From WHUA01 sp963711215 (lineage in GTDB: Bacteria; Pseudomonadota; Alphaproteobacteria; UBA8366): a stretch of 64,000 bases of DNA. The stretch lies in assembly GCA_963711215.1 (NCBI GenBank), contig CAVQDH010000005.1, positions 372,001 through 436,000 of the forward strand, written 5' to 3'. The notes beneath the pieces were generated by a model. The model did not search any database, was not told the DNA's origin, and saw nothing but the letters and a program-made list of their open reading frames with translations. The translations under genes and the position numbers were made by a program. Below are positions 25,885 through 36,195 of this stretch, one piece after another (position 1 is the first letter of the stretch; each line of letters opens with the position of its first letter).

Positions 25885-26430
25885 ATGAATCGGTTGATTG
25901 GACTCTGCCTGACTTTGCTGGTTGCCGTCATGATGTCCCCGCACGACGCGCGGGCGGAGAATATCAAGCTCGCCGGCTTTTTCGGCACGTTCAAAGGCAA
26001 CGGTGTTTCACAAAACAAGGACAGCATCTATTTCGGCATCACCGTGCGCGATCTCGACGTAAAGATCGAGCCGGCGGGCGACGGGTTCGCGATCGAGTGG
26101 AAGACGGTCATGCGCCGCGGCGGCGATCCGAACAATCCGAATGTCCGGCAAAAGGCCCAACGCATGGTCTTCGCGCCCACGGGGCAAGCAGGCGTATACC
26201 GGGCGGCCGATAACGGCGACCTTCTTTCCGGCCAGCCCTATTCCTGGGCGCATATAAGGAATGCGTCGCTCATCATCCACATCATGACGATCGACCGGAA
26301 CGGCGCGTATGAGATGCAGAGCTATACCCGCACCTTGGAGCCGACCGGCATGTCCTTCGTGTTCGAGCGCATCAAGAATGACGCGCCCGTACGCACCGTC
26401 AAAGGGAAGCTCGCCAAATTCGCAAATTGA
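25885..26430 (+). CDS. Secreted protein of unknown function
   Basis: A 181-residue protein with a clear Sec signal peptide (MNRLIGLCLTLLVAVMM, cleavage likely after ARA at 24), so it is probably periplasmic. The mature part alternates short hydrophobic beta-like stretches and has no Cys. FFGTFKGNGVSQNKDS and SFVFERIKNDAPVRTVKG are its most distinctive segments. An in-frame ATG at 25846 overlaps the hemF stop as ATGA and would add 13 residues before the signal peptide; the later start was preferred for its signal peptide. The family is not recognised. It may be translated with hemF, and the next gene is convergent. Confidence 0.75.
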   Translation: MNRLIGLCLTLLVAVMMSPHDARAENIKLAGFFGTFKGNGVSQNKDSIYFGITVRDLDVKIEPAGDGFAIEWKTVMRRGGDPNNPNVRQKAQRMVFAPTGQAGVYRAADNGDLLSGQPYSWAHIRNASLIIHIMTIDRNGAYEMQSYTRTLEPTGMSFVFERIKNDAPVRTVKGKLAKFAN

Positions 26431-26434
26431 AGGC

Positions 26435-27676
26435 CTAGCGGCCGGCCTCCGTCCGCAAGCGGGCAAGGCAGGCGTTGCGGTCGGGCCGGAAGTCCTCGGC
26501 GATCCACCAATCCTCGACGGCGCGCAGCAGCGCGCCGATGCGCGGCCCCTGAGGGATGCCGAGCGCGCTCGCATCGCGGCCCGCAATCGGAAAGACCGGC
26601 GCGGTCCAGCACGCCGCAAGCCCGAGAGCCTCCTGCCACGGCGCCGGACCGCCCTTCGCCGCCCATAGCACCAGCGCCAGATCAACGAACTGGTCTCTCG
26701 GCATCTTGTAGAGCGTGCGGCGAACGGTGCGGTCGTCCGGAAAATCCGGAGGCTCGCCTAAGCCGCGTGCGATCGCAACCAGCCGCTCACGCTCGGCATT
26801 CGAGGTCCGGAGACGCCGCGCCAGCGCGTCGGCGCCGGCCTCGTCCACGGCGACGAGCGCGCCGAGACGGCGCAACGCATCGGCCGCCACGATCGCCGGC
26901 CAGTACACCGCCGCATTGGCTTCGAGGGCGACCAGCCGGTCCAGGCGCTCGAATTCAATCGCTTCCGGCAAGACGACGCCGATCACCGCGTTCGCCTGCA
27001 TGGTGCGAAGGACTACGCCCGGATCCGGCGCGAGCAGCAGCTTCCGGAGCTCGGACCAGATGCGCTCGGCGGACAGATTGGCGAGCCGCGGCGCCATCTT
27101 CCGGCACGCCGCCAACCCGGCGGGATCCAGGCCGTTCCTGCCATAGTGCGCGTGAAACCGGAAAAAGCGCAGCAGCCGAAGGACGTCCTCCTCGATCCGC
27201 GCTTCCGGCTCGCCGACGAAACGGATCCGCCCGGCGCGGAGATCCTCTACGCCCCCGAACGGATCGTGCAGCGTCCCGTCCCGGTCCAAGGAGAGCGCGT
27301 TGATCGTGAAATCACGCCGCGCCGCGTCTTCTTTCCAATCGCCGGTAAACGCCACCGTCGCATGCCGTCCGAAGGTCTCGACATCGCGGCGCAGGGTGGT
27401 GATCTCGAAGGGCGTCCCGCCGGCCACCGCGGTGATCGTGCCGTGATCGATGCCCGTCGGAACGGCTTTGATACCGGCGGCTTCGAGCGCCTCAATGACG
27501 CGCTCCGGCACGGCGTCGGTGGCAATGTCGATGTCGCCGACAGACCGCCCGATCAGGGCGTCGCGCACACAGCCGCCGACGAAGCGCGCCTTGGCGCCGG
27601 CCGCCGCAAGCGCATTAAGCACGGCGACCGTGTTCGGCGCGGTCATCCAGTCCTGCGGCTGCAATCGGTCGGTCAT
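26435..27676 (-). CDS. cca: CCA tRNA nucleotidyltransferase / poly(A) polymerase family
   Basis: A 413-residue class II nucleotidyltransferase that builds or repairs the 3' CCA of tRNAs. It has ARFVGGCVRDALIG, the catalytic DIDIATD, the RRDFTINAL motif (DFT-hnAL) and EEDVLRLLRFFRFHA. The start at MTDRLQPQDW was chosen, and the long upstream frame is a shadow of the NUDIX gene. It lies immediately downstream of the CoA-type NUDIX hydrolase on the same strand, a frequent alphaproteobacterial pairing. Confidence 0.94.
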   Translation of the reverse strand: MTDRLQPQDWMTAPNTVAVLNALAAAGAKARFVGGCVRDALIGRSVGDIDIATDAVPERVIEALEAAGIKAVPTGIDHGTITAVAGGTPFEITTLRRDVETFGRHATVAFTGDWKEDAARRDFTINALSLDRDGTLHDPFGGVEDLRAGRIRFVGEPEARIEEDVLRLLRFFRFHAHYGRNGLDPAGLAACRKMAPRLANLSAERIWSELRKLLLAPDPGVVLRTMQANAVIGVVLPEAIEFERLDRLVALEANAAVYWPAIVAADALRRLGALVAVDEAGADALARRLRTSNAERERLVAIARGLGEPPDFPDDRTVRRTLYKMPRDQFVDLALVLWAAKGGPAPWQEALGLAACWTAPVFPIAGRDASALGIPQGPRIGALLRAVEDWWIAEDFRPDRNACLARLRTEAGR

Positions 27677-27713
27677 GGAGCCCGTATTGCGCGAGGGTGA
27701 AACGAGACGCCGG

Positions 27714-28340
27714 TCAGGGCTTGCGGAGCACCTCGGCAAGGTTGACCAGCATTCCCGCCGTCGCGCCCCATATATAACGGTTCTCGTACGGCAACACGTA
27801 GAATTGACGCTCGATACCGTTATGCAGGCGGGACTCTTTCTGGTGGTTCGCCGGGTCGATGATGAAGGACAACGGGACCTCGAAGACGTCCGCGACCTCA
27901 AAGGGATCGGGATTGAGCGAAAACGGCGGCCTGACGATCCCGACGACGGGCGTCACTTCGAAGCCCGTCCGCGTCACGTAAAGGTCGAGCTGTCCTACGA
28001 TCTCGATATGCTCGCTGCCCAGCCCCACCTCCTCCTCGGTCTCGCGCAGGGCCGCTGCCTCCCGGCTGGCATCGGTCTCCTCCATGCGGCCGCCCGGGAA
28101 GGAGATCTGCCCGGCATGGGCGGTCAGATGATCGGTGCGCTGGGTGAGCAGGATGGTGAGCGCGTCGTCGCGCTCGACGATCGGCACCAGGACGGCGGCC
28201 GGGATCAACTTCGTCGGCTTGGCCATGCCCGGATTCAGGTCGTGGTCGCCGCGCTCCGTCCGCTCCGAACGGCTCATGCCGGACCCCCAGCGCCCCGCCG
28301 TTGACGCGTTCAGCCGTTCGACGATCACATCACGGTTCAT
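27714..28340 (-). CDS. CoA pyrophosphatase-type NUDIX hydrolase
   Basis: A 208-residue NUDIX hydrolase of the UPF0035 subgroup, which cleaves CoA or its derivatives to phosphopantetheine and 3',5'-ADP. The subgroup signature LLTQRTDHLTAHAGQISFPG runs straight into the NUDIX box, which ends AAALRETEEEVGL. The start MNRDVIVERL overlaps the stop of the DUF1285 gene as ATGA, indicating coupled translation in the order DUF1285, NUDIX, cca. Confidence 0.92.
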   Translation of the reverse strand: MNRDVIVERLNASTAGRWGSGMSRSERTERGDHDLNPGMAKPTKLIPAAVLVPIVERDDALTILLTQRTDHLTAHAGQISFPGGRMEETDASREAAALRETEEEVGLGSEHIEIVGQLDLYVTRTGFEVTPVVGIVRPPFSLNPDPFEVADVFEVPLSFIIDPANHQKESRLHNGIERQFYVLPYENRYIWGATAGMLVNLAEVLRKP

Positions 28341-28933
28341 GATCCTACTTTCGCCTCGATACTGCCCAAGCGGAAGAACACGCCGCTGCTCCATACGCCC
28401 AGCACCACCTCTTCGCCCTCTCGTCTTTCCTCTGCGATCTCCACGAGCTCGTAAAATTGCGGCCGCAGAATCAGCGCCTCGAGATTATCGCGAACAAGGA
28501 GGTAGGGCGAGGGCTCGCCGGTCGCTTTGTCCTCGACGACCCGAATCGGATGCGCCGCATCCGCCGTCACCATGTGGTCCAGGTTGGTCCTGAAGGTCAG
28601 CATCTGGGCGCGGCCCGCGCCGGATGCAATGACCTCGACGGCGGTAAACGGGGCGTCCTCGACCTCGATCCGGCCCTGCTCCCCGGGTGTGACAAGATAG
28701 AAATTGCCCTTGTCATCCCGCCGGAGCACACTGGAAAAGAGTTTGCAGAGCTCTTTTCGATCGATCGGAGTGCCATGGTAGTACCAGGTACCGTCGCGGG
28801 CGATACGAAACGCGAAATCTCCACAGCCATCGGGATCGAATTCCCAATGCGGCGCTATCCGCGGCTCGGCTCCGGTCCGGTGGCTTTCGATCAATTCGGC
28901 GAGAAAGGCGGGGCTAGGGGGTTGCTTGCGCAT
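28337..28933 (-). CDS. DUF1285 domain-containing protein
   Basis: A 198-residue cytoplasmic protein matching the DUF1285 family. The N-terminal half contains the family segment FAFRIARDGTWYYHGTPIDR and LCKLFSSVLRRDDKGNFYLV. A small beta fold is known for the family but no activity. It is first in a minus-strand unit with the NUDIX hydrolase and cca, and it is divergent from the MoxR operon across about 50 nt. Confidence 0.87.
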   Translation of the reverse strand: MRKQPPSPAFLAELIESHRTGAEPRIAPHWEFDPDGCGDFAFRIARDGTWYYHGTPIDRKELCKLFSSVLRRDDKGNFYLVTPGEQGRIEVEDAPFTAVEVIASGAGRAQMLTFRTNLDHMVTADAAHPIRVVEDKATGEPSPYLLVRDNLEALILRPQFYELVEIAEERREGEEVVLGVWSSGVFFRLGSIEAKVGS

Positions 28934-28983
28934 CGCCTGATCATATCATCACTTGAATCGTATTCGGTTACAGGAGATATGCC

Positions 28984-30004
28984 TTGAGTCAGGCAAATAC
29001 CAGCCTAGCCGGCGCCGAGCTTGACGCCGAGACGTTAAGTCAGAGAATTAATGAGATCGGTCAAACGCTTGGCGAACCCGCAAGGCGATTGGCGAGGTCA
29101 TTTTCGGACAGGATCACGTCGTCGAGCAGAGCCTGATAACCTTGCTGTCCGGCGGCCACGCCTTGCTGATCGGGGTTCCCGGCCTCGCCAAGACGCGCTT
29201 GGTCGAAACCCTGGGCCAGGTCATGGGGCTGGATGAGCGGCGGGTGCAGTTTACCCCTGACCTGATGCCGGCGGACATCCTGGGCTCGGAGGTGCTGGAG
29301 GAGTTGGAATCCCGGCAAGCGCAGCTTCCGCTTCATCAAGGGGCCGGTGTTTTGTCAGCTCCTGATGGCCGACGAGATCAACCGCGCAAGCCCGCGCACC
29401 CAATCGGCGCTGCTGCAGGCGATGCAGGAACGCCGGGTCTCGATCGCCGGCGAATATCATCCCCTGCCGGAGCCTTTCCACGTGCTCGCGACGCAGAACC
29501 CGCTCGAGCAGGAGGGGACCTACCCGCTGCCGGAAGCGCAACTCGACCGCTTTCTCATCCAGATCGACGTCGGCTACCCGGATGAAGAGGCGGAGCGGCG
29601 CATGATGGTCGCAACCACCGGGCTGGACGAGGTGATGCCGCCGGAGATCATGTCACCGGCCGAGTTGATGGACGCGCAGAAGCTGGTGCGGCGCGTGCCG
29701 GTCGGCGAGCGCGTGGTCAACGGCATCCTGGACATCGTCCGGGCCGGGCGCCCGGAACTCGACCGACCTGGACGAAGTCGCCCGGCACGTCGCCTGGGGA
29801 CCGGGACCGCGGGCCAGCCAAGCGCTGATGCTCGCCTGCCGCGCGCGCGCGCTGCTGCAGGGCAGGCTTTCGCCGTCGCTCGATGACGTGATCGCGCTGG
29901 CGCCGCCCGTCCTACGGCACCGGATGGCGCTCAACTTTGCCGCCCGCGCGGAAGGCGTGACCATGGACCGGATCATCATGCGGCTCTGCGAGCGTCTCTC
30001 CTGA
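28984..30004 (+). CDS. MoxR family AAA+ ATPase (three indels)
   Basis: A MoxR-type AAA+ ATPase, a chaperone thought to act on von Willebrand-domain partners. Walker A is LIGVPGLAKTRLVE and Walker B is LLMADEINRASPRT; later come VLATQNPLEQEGTYPLPEAQ and LDRFL. The frame is broken three times: one missing base near 29075-29079, one surplus C at 29311-29313 and one surplus base at 29755-29760. Correcting them yields one 339-residue protein of family length ending RLCERLS. A TTG start is used because the only nearby ATG runs into a stop. The indels are probably sequence errors. Confidence 0.88.
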
Positions 30005-30023
30005 ACCCGGGAGCTCCCAGAGC

Positions 30024-30945
30024 ATGACGAGCGCAAATCCTGCATTGGCGGCAAGGGGTCGGGCCGAGCATCTCGCCTCGCGCTTTCCGCCGCTCATGGT
30101 CGCCGCGGAGCGGGTGGCCGCGACGGTCGCGCAAGGCGTGCACGGCCGCCGGCGCGTCGGACAGGGTGAAACCTTCTGGCAGTTTCGCCGTTACGAGGCA
30201 GGTGACCAGACCAGCCGTATCGACTGGCGGCAATCGGCGAAATCCCGTCACATCTTCATCCGCGAGACGGAGTGGGAAGCGGCCCAGAGCGTCTGGCTGT
30301 GGCGGGACACATCGGCGTCGATGGACTACAGCTCGACGCGCGATCTTGAAACGAAGCACGCGCGCGCCGATTTGTTATTACTGGCGCTGGCGGCGTTGTT
30401 GATGCGCGGCGGCGAGCAATTCAGCCTCCTGGGCAGCGGGGTACCGCCAGCGACGGGCAAAGCGGCCTTCAACCGCCTGACCAATGCCGTGGTGTCGGCC
30501 CCGCTGGCGTCTGCTGAAGCGACGTCAGCCGCAACGCGGACCGCGATGAATTTGCCGATTGTCGAACCCTTACCGCGCTATGGCCAGGTCGTGATGTTGA
30601 GCGATTTCTTCGTGCCGTTGCCCGAGATCGAGCAAGTCGTTGTCGGCTTTGCGGCGCACGGCTTGCGTGGCCAACTGTTGCAGATCCTCGATCCTGCGGA
30701 GGAGCGCCTGCCGTTCCGCGGCCGCGTCCGGTTCAGCGGGTTCGAAGGAGAGGGCGACACGTTGCTCAGCCGGGTCGAGGCGCTCCGCAAAGCCTATCAT
30801 GGCCGCCTCGAGGAACATCGTTTGGGGCTCGAGTTCGATCGCGCGGCGCGTCGGCTGGGGGTTCACGACGCACCGGACCGATAGCTCCCCCGAATCCGCC
30901 TTGTTGCGGCTTTATACGTCGCTAGCCCCGGCTGTCGGAGCGTAA
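30024..30945 (+). CDS. DUF58 domain-containing protein (frameshift at 30831-30836)
   Basis: A protein of about 306 residues with the DUF58 signature (GETFWQFRRYEAGDQTSRID followed by WRQSAKS), usually paired with MoxR ATPases; it has a vWA-like fold. The main frame ends early at 30884 with a tail unlike the family. Removing one T from GAGTTC restores LESIARRVGWGFTTHRTD, the expected C-terminus, and an end at 30945. The corrected sequence contains GAGTC. It is the second gene of the MoxR operon, with the next gene 4 nt away. Confidence 0.87.
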
Positions 30946-30949
30946 CTCC

Positions 30950-33722
30950 TTGCTGGAACTGGGTCCTCTCGCCTTTGCATCACCCTGGATCCTCACAGCG
31001 CTTGCGTTGTTGCCGCTCTTATGGTGGCTGCTGCGCGTCACGCCGCCCGCACCCAGACAAATCCGGTTTCCGGCCATCCGTCTGCTTTTCGGGCTGGAAA
31101 GCCCGGAGCGGACGCCGGAAAGCTCGCCGCTTTGGCTAATTCTTCTTCGGCTCACGGCCGTGGCGGCGCTGATTTTTGCGCTGGCGCATCCCCTGATGAA
31201 TCCAAGCGGCCTGCTGCAGGGCAAGGGACCGCTGCTCCTCGTGGTTGACGATGGCTGGGCGGCGGCATCGCGCTGGCCGGCCCGGCAGGAGGCGATGCGT
31301 CAGGCGGTAACCCAAGCCGCTCGCGAAGAGCGCGGCGTCATCCTCTTGACGACGGCGCCGGCAGAAGGCGATCGCGCGCCGACACTGTCCGGCGTGCTCA
31401 AGCCGAGCGATGCGCGCGGGCGCATTGACGCGCTGAAGCCCAAGCCATGGCCCAGCGACCTGACAACCGCCACGAAGGCGCTGGCGGAAATGAAGGCCAA
31501 CGGCGGCTCGCCGGTGCTTTGGCTGAGCGATAGCCTGCGGACCGAGGGAACCGACGCGTTCGTCAGTGCGCTGCAGCGCTTCGGGCCCGTCCAGGTGCTG
31601 CGCGACAGCAATGCCAAGATGCCCTATGTCCTTATGTCATCGGATGAAACCGACGCCAAGCTCGCCGCGACCGTGCATCGGGCAGTCACCGGTGTGCCGG
31701 AACAGCGTATTGTCCGCGCGGTTGCCGAGGACGGCCGTACGCTTGGCCGCCAGATCGCAAACTTCGCCGCGGACAAATCGGACGCCACGGTCGCGTTTGA
31801 TTTCCCGACCGAGATCCGCAATGCGGTCGCCAGGCTCGATATCGACGGTGAAGACAGCGCGGCGGCGGTCACCTTGTTGGACGAGCGCTGGCGGCGGCGT
31901 CCGGTCGGCCTCGCCTCGGAACGCCCGGTCGGCAGCGGACCATCTCTGCTGAGCGAAACCTATTACGTCGAGCGGGCGCTTCGGCCCGTATTCCGACATA
32001 CACCGCGGGCGCATTGCCGACCTGCTGAAGTCGCAGCTTGCCGTCCTCATCGTGCCGGACGAATACCCGATCAGCCCGGCCGAGCTCACGTCGCTCGAAG
32101 ATTGGGTCTCTCGCGGTGGTCTGCTGCTGCGGTTCGCCGGGCCACGCATGGCGCGCGACGAGACCGATCAGCTGACCCCGGTCCGGCTGCGCCGCGGCGG
32201 CCGCGCGCTGGGCGGTGCGCTGCTTTGGAGCAAGCCGGCGGAGCTGGCGCCGTTCCCGCCCGAGAGCCCCTTCGCCGGGCTGCCGATTTCCCATGAAGTG
32301 ACCGTATCCAGGCAGGTGCTTGCCGAGCCGGCGCTCGACCTCTCGGACAAGATCTGGGCCCGGCTGAGCGATGGAACACCGTTAGTGACCGCGGATCGGC
32401 GCGGCAAGGGGCGGCTCGTGCTGATCCACACGACCGCCAATACCAGCTGGACCACCCTGCCGCTGTCCGGCCTGTTCGTCGAGATGATGCGGCGCGTCGT
32501 GGCAACCAGCCGCGGCGTCGGCGCCGAGCTCAGCGGCGACCGGTCGTTGCCGCCGGTGGAAACGTTGGACGCCTTCGGCCGGGCGATGGCGCCGCAGGCG
32601 ACGGCGACGGCCGTCGCGGCCCGGGATTTCGCCCACGTCACGATCGGGCCCGACCACCCACCGGGCTATTACGGCACGCGCGACGCGCGCCAGGCGCTGA
32701 ACCTGGGGCCGCAGATCGGCGCCATGCGGCCGCTGGCAGGCCTGGACGGCCGGGTCGACGTGTCGGGCTATGCGACCTCGCAAGAGCGGGACTTCAAGCC
32801 GTGGCTGCTGCTGGCGGCCCTGACCTTGTTCCTGATCGACATCTTGGCGACGCTGGCGCTGCGCGGCTTGCTGGTGGACGCCTTGCTGCTGCGCCGCTTT
32901 TGGGGCGCCAAGGGCGTCGCCGGACGGGCGGCGGTCGGGGTTCTGCTGGTTGCCTTCCTGACGATCGGTCCCGCACGGGAAAGCTTCGCCCAGAGCCAGT
33001 CGGCCGAGGACCAGTTCGCGATCGAGGCAAGCGAGTCGATGCGCATCGCCTATGTGATTACCGGTGCGCGCGACGTCGACGCGGTAACCCGGGCGGGGAT
33101 GATCGGGCTGACCAATATGCTCAATCAGCGCACCGCCGTGGAGGCGGGCGCGCCCATGGGCATCAACCTCGAGACCGACGAACTGGCGTTCTTCTCCCTG
33201 ATCTATTGGCCGATCACGGACGCGCAGCCGACGCCGGACGAAAATGCCATCGCCCGGCTGAACCGGTATATGGAGAACGGTGGGACGATCTTTTTCGATA
33301 CGCGTGACCAGCAGTACACGGCCGGACAGGCCGGCGGGCAGTCGCAAGTCTTGCGGCGGTTGACGCGCGGCATGAACCTGCCGGCGCTGGAGCCGGTGCC
33401 GCCCGACCATGTGCTAACCAAGGCCTTCTACCTCATGCAGGAATTTCCCGGCCGGTGGGCCGGTGGCCGGGTCTGGGTCGAGCGTGGCGATGCGCATACC
33501 AACGATGGCGTGTCGCGCGTCATTATCGGCAGCAACGACTGGGCCGCGGCCTGGGCCATCGACGATGCCGGGCGGCCGATGTTTCCGGTCGTGCCCGGCG
33601 GTGAGCGCCAGCGCGAGATGGCTTTTCGCTTCGGCGTCAATCTCGTGATGTACACCCTGACCGGCAATTACAAATCCGATCAGGTGCATGTTCCCGCCAT
33701 CCTGGAGCGGTTGGGGCAGTAG
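30950..33722 (+). CDS. BatA/DUF4159 membrane protein (frameshift near 31985-31989)
   Basis: One large protein of about 923 residues split by an indel. The N-terminal half begins LGPLAFASPWILTALALLPL with two membrane helices, as in the aerotolerance BatA N-terminal domain. The middle is a periplasmic region, followed by a further helix pair (LLLAALTLFLIDILATLAL) and a C-terminal DUF4159 domain (SESMRIAYVITGARDVDAVT and NGGTIFFDTRDQQY). Removing one base near CCCGTATTC joins the frames. Start is TTG, 4 nt after the DUF58 stop. Function is unknown; context suggests a membrane-bound MoxR client. Confidence 0.85.
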
Positions 33723-33723
33723 C

Positions 33724-35814
33724 ATGACTTGGACGTCGCTCGATTTCGCCCCCCTTGTCCCGCTCGCGGTGCTGGTCCCGGCGTGCGTCGCCGGCCTGGT
33801 GATCGTCTGGCTGGGATTTGCCGGGCGGGCCCGAGGCGCCGTATTGCGCGCCGTCGCCGTCGCCGTGCTGCTGCTGACACTCAGCAACCCGGCGCTCGTC
33901 GAGGAGCAGCGCGAACCGCTGAAGGACGTCGCCGCCTTGGTCGTCGACGAAACGCCGAGCGTCGCCGTCGCGGATCGGAATGCCGCCGTGCAGAAAGCCC
34001 TGGCGGACTATGAGGCCCAGCTGGCGCATATGTCGGACACGCTGGAGCTTCGGGTCGTACGCGTACAGCACAAGAGTCTGGCGCAAGGAAGCGAGGGCAC
34101 GCGATTGATCGGAGCCTTGCAAAAGGCGGTTCGGGACGTGCCGGCGCGGCGTTTCGCGGGCGCCATCCTGCTGACCGACGGACAGGTACACGACGTGCCG
34201 AAAGCGCCCGAAAAGGCCGGCCTTCCGGCTCCTATCCATGTCGTCCTCGCGGGCAAGCGGCAGGAAATCGACCGCCGGCTCGTTATTGTCCAGGCGCCGC
34301 CCTATGGCATCGTCGGCAAGGAAGTGACGATGTCGATCCGGGTCGAGGATTACGGCCAGCCGGCAGGCACCCCGGACAAGCCGGCGGTGGTGACGATCCG
34401 TCGCGATGGAAGGAACCTGCGGACGGAGGAAGTCCCGGTCGGGGTCGACCATACGATCTCTTTTCTGCTGGATCATGGCGGCCCGACCGTATTCGAGATG
34501 GAAGTGTCGCCGATCGAACATGAGCTGACCTTAGCCAACAACAAGGCGGTCCTGTCGGTCAACGGGGTGCGGGATCGCCTGCGCGTACTGCTCGTCTCCG
34601 GCGAGCCGCATGCCGGCGAGCGCACTTGGCGCAATCTCTTGAAATCCGACCCGTCCGTCGACCTCGTCCATTTCACGATCTTGCGGCCGCCGGAGAAGCA
34701 GGACGGTACCCCGATCCACGAGCTCTCGCTTATTTCTTTCCCGACGCGCGAGCTGTTCGAAGTGAAGCTGCACGAATTCGACCTGGTCATCTTCGACCGG
34801 TATCGGCGACGCGGCGTGTTGCCGCCGGTCTATCTGCAGAATGTCGCCGACTATGTGAAGAATGGCGGCGCGCTGCTGGCTGCGGCCAGCCCGACCTTCG
34901 CGACCCCGTTCAGCATTTATCGCTCGCCGCTGCAGACGGTATTGCCGGGCGAGCCGACCGGCGGCATCGTGACACGCGGATTCCGGCCGCAAATAACCGA
35001 TGTCGGCTTGCGGCATCCCGTGACCGCGGCGCTTCCCGAAGGGCCCGAAGGCCACCGGGATGGCCAACCGACCTGGGGCCGCTGGTTCCGGCAGGTCGAG
35101 GTGGTCGCCAAGCGGGGCAACGTCCTGATGCGCGGCCTCAACGACGACCCGCTGCTCATCCTGGATCGCTTCGGCAAAGGCCGCGTCGCGCAGATCAATA
35201 GCGATCACATGTGGCTTTGGGCGCGCGGATTCGAGGGCGGCGGTCCGCAGGCAGAGCTGTTGCGTCGGCTGGCGCATTGGTTGATGAAAGAGCCGGAGCT
35301 GGAAGAAGACGCTCTGCGTGCACAGGTCAAGGACGGCAAGCTCGCAATCGAGCGCCGCAGCCTCAAGGATATCGAGGCAAAGGTCGACGTGACGGCACCC
35401 GACGGCAAGGTCACCAAGCTCGATCTCAGGAATACCGGTCCCGGGCGCTATGAGGCGGCGCTGCCGGTTACGCAGACCGGCCTCTATTCGGTGAGCGACG
35501 GCGAGCACGTCGCCATGGCTGCCGCGGGTGCGCTCAATCCCTTGGAGCTCGCCGACGTGCGAGCGACGGAATCGTTGCTAGCGCCCGTCGTCCAGGCAAC
35601 GCGGGGATCCATGCACTGGATGGTCGATGGCCTGCCGACCATCCGGCGGGTGGCGCCGGAGCGGCGGACTGCCGGCCGCAATTGGATCGGCCTCGTGGCA
35701 AACGAGGATTATCTCGTCACGGGCGTGCGCCGCCTGCCCGCCATGCCAGCGCTTCTTGTGCTGGCGCTTTTCCTCTGCGCTGCCGCCTTCGGATGGCGCC
35801 GCGAGGGCCGTTAA
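33724..35814 (+). CDS. Large membrane protein with glutamine amidotransferase-like/vWA domain
   Basis: A 696-residue protein, last of the MoxR operon. Two N-terminal helices (LVPLAVLVPACVAGLVIVW and VLRAVAVAVLLLTL) lead into a large periplasmic part containing FAGAILLTDGQVHDVPKA, vWA-like, and a flavodoxin-like GATase1 fold region (LLVSGEPHAGERTWRNLL, GGALLAAASPTF). A C-terminal helix (ALLVLALFLCAAAFGW) ends it. The ATG at 33724 is preferred to one inside the previous gene. Such proteins accompany MoxR/DUF58/DUF4159 in Alphaproteobacteria; their role is unestablished. Confidence 0.83.
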   Translation: MTWTSLDFAPLVPLAVLVPACVAGLVIVWLGFAGRARGAVLRAVAVAVLLLTLSNPALVEEQREPLKDVAALVVDETPSVAVADRNAAVQKALADYEAQLAHMSDTLELRVVRVQHKSLAQGSEGTRLIGALQKAVRDVPARRFAGAILLTDGQVHDVPKAPEKAGLPAPIHVVLAGKRQEIDRRLVIVQAPPYGIVGKEVTMSIRVEDYGQPAGTPDKPAVVTIRRDGRNLRTEEVPVGVDHTISFLLDHGGPTVFEMEVSPIEHELTLANNKAVLSVNGVRDRLRVLLVSGEPHAGERTWRNLLKSDPSVDLVHFTILRPPEKQDGTPIHELSLISFPTRELFEVKLHEFDLVIFDRYRRRGVLPPVYLQNVADYVKNGGALLAAASPTFATPFSIYRSPLQTVLPGEPTGGIVTRGFRPQITDVGLRHPVTAALPEGPEGHRDGQPTWGRWFRQVEVVAKRGNVLMRGLNDDPLLILDRFGKGRVAQINSDHMWLWARGFEGGGPQAELLRRLAHWLMKEPELEEDALRAQVKDGKLAIERRSLKDIEAKVDVTAPDGKVTKLDLRNTGPGRYEAALPVTQTGLYSVSDGEHVAMAAAGALNPLELADVRATESLLAPVVQATRGSMHWMVDGLPTIRRVAPERRTAGRNWIGLVANEDYLVTGVRRLPAMPALLVLALFLCAAAFGWRREGR

Positions 35815-35925
35815 GCGGCGCCGGACGTGGTGACGGGCTGCGACGCGCTGGCCTGTACGCATACAGGCCGGAGCGTATTTCGCGAACGACCTGACTCTCG
35901 CAGATAACTCGGGCGTCCTAAAATG

Positions 35926-35968
35926 AAGCCGCCGGTCCTGGCCCTTATCGGGCCGGAACCGGCGGCTT
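35926..35968 (-). terminator. Terminator after lipoprotein A
   Basis: An 11-bp perfect stem, AAGCCGCCGGT / ACCGGCGGCTT, encloses a second GGCCC/GGGCC pairing, and on the minus strand it is followed by TTCATTTT. It ends the porin 1 / lipoprotein A transcript. An almost identical hairpin follows lipoprotein B at 39333-39374. Confidence 0.85.
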
Positions 35969-35991
35969 GTCTTGATCGCCTGATCGGTAGG

Positions 35992-36174
35992 CTATTTCTG
36001 GTAGATGACGATCCCGCCTTGCTTGCCGGTCACCAGACCGGGACCCTTGCCCATCGCCCCTTCGCCGACGTCCGTATCGACGTCACTGCTGCCCCGCACG
36101 AGACTGCACGCGCCAAGCGCGAGATACGACAGCACACCAAGGGCTAAGATCAAGGTCCGAAACATAACCGTCAT
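35992..36174 (-). CDS. 60-residue lipoprotein A downstream of porin 1
   Basis: A 60-residue protein with a lipoprotein signal peptide: a hydrophobic run, then lipobox LGAC with Cys23. The mature part has only 38 residues, starting with a short acidic spacer (SSDVDTDVGEGAMGKG) and ending in the strictly shared tail GPGLVTGKQGGIVIYQK. It starts 21 nt after the porin 1 stop and before a strong terminator, so it is cotranscribed with the porin. A second copy follows porin 3. No family is recognised. It may be an outer-membrane lipoprotein that assists or plugs the porin; this is inferred from linkage only. Confidence 0.8.
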   Translation of the reverse strand: MTVMFRTLILALGVLSYLALGACSLVRGSSDVDTDVGEGAMGKGPGLVTGKQGGIVIYQK

Positions 36175-36195
36175 CCTATACCAAAGTTCGCCCGA

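Noticed and set aside
28984..30004. Programmed frameshifting in the MoxR gene
   Set aside because: Three shifts in both directions at unrelated sites, none with a slippery heptamer and a downstream structure, fit sequence errors better.
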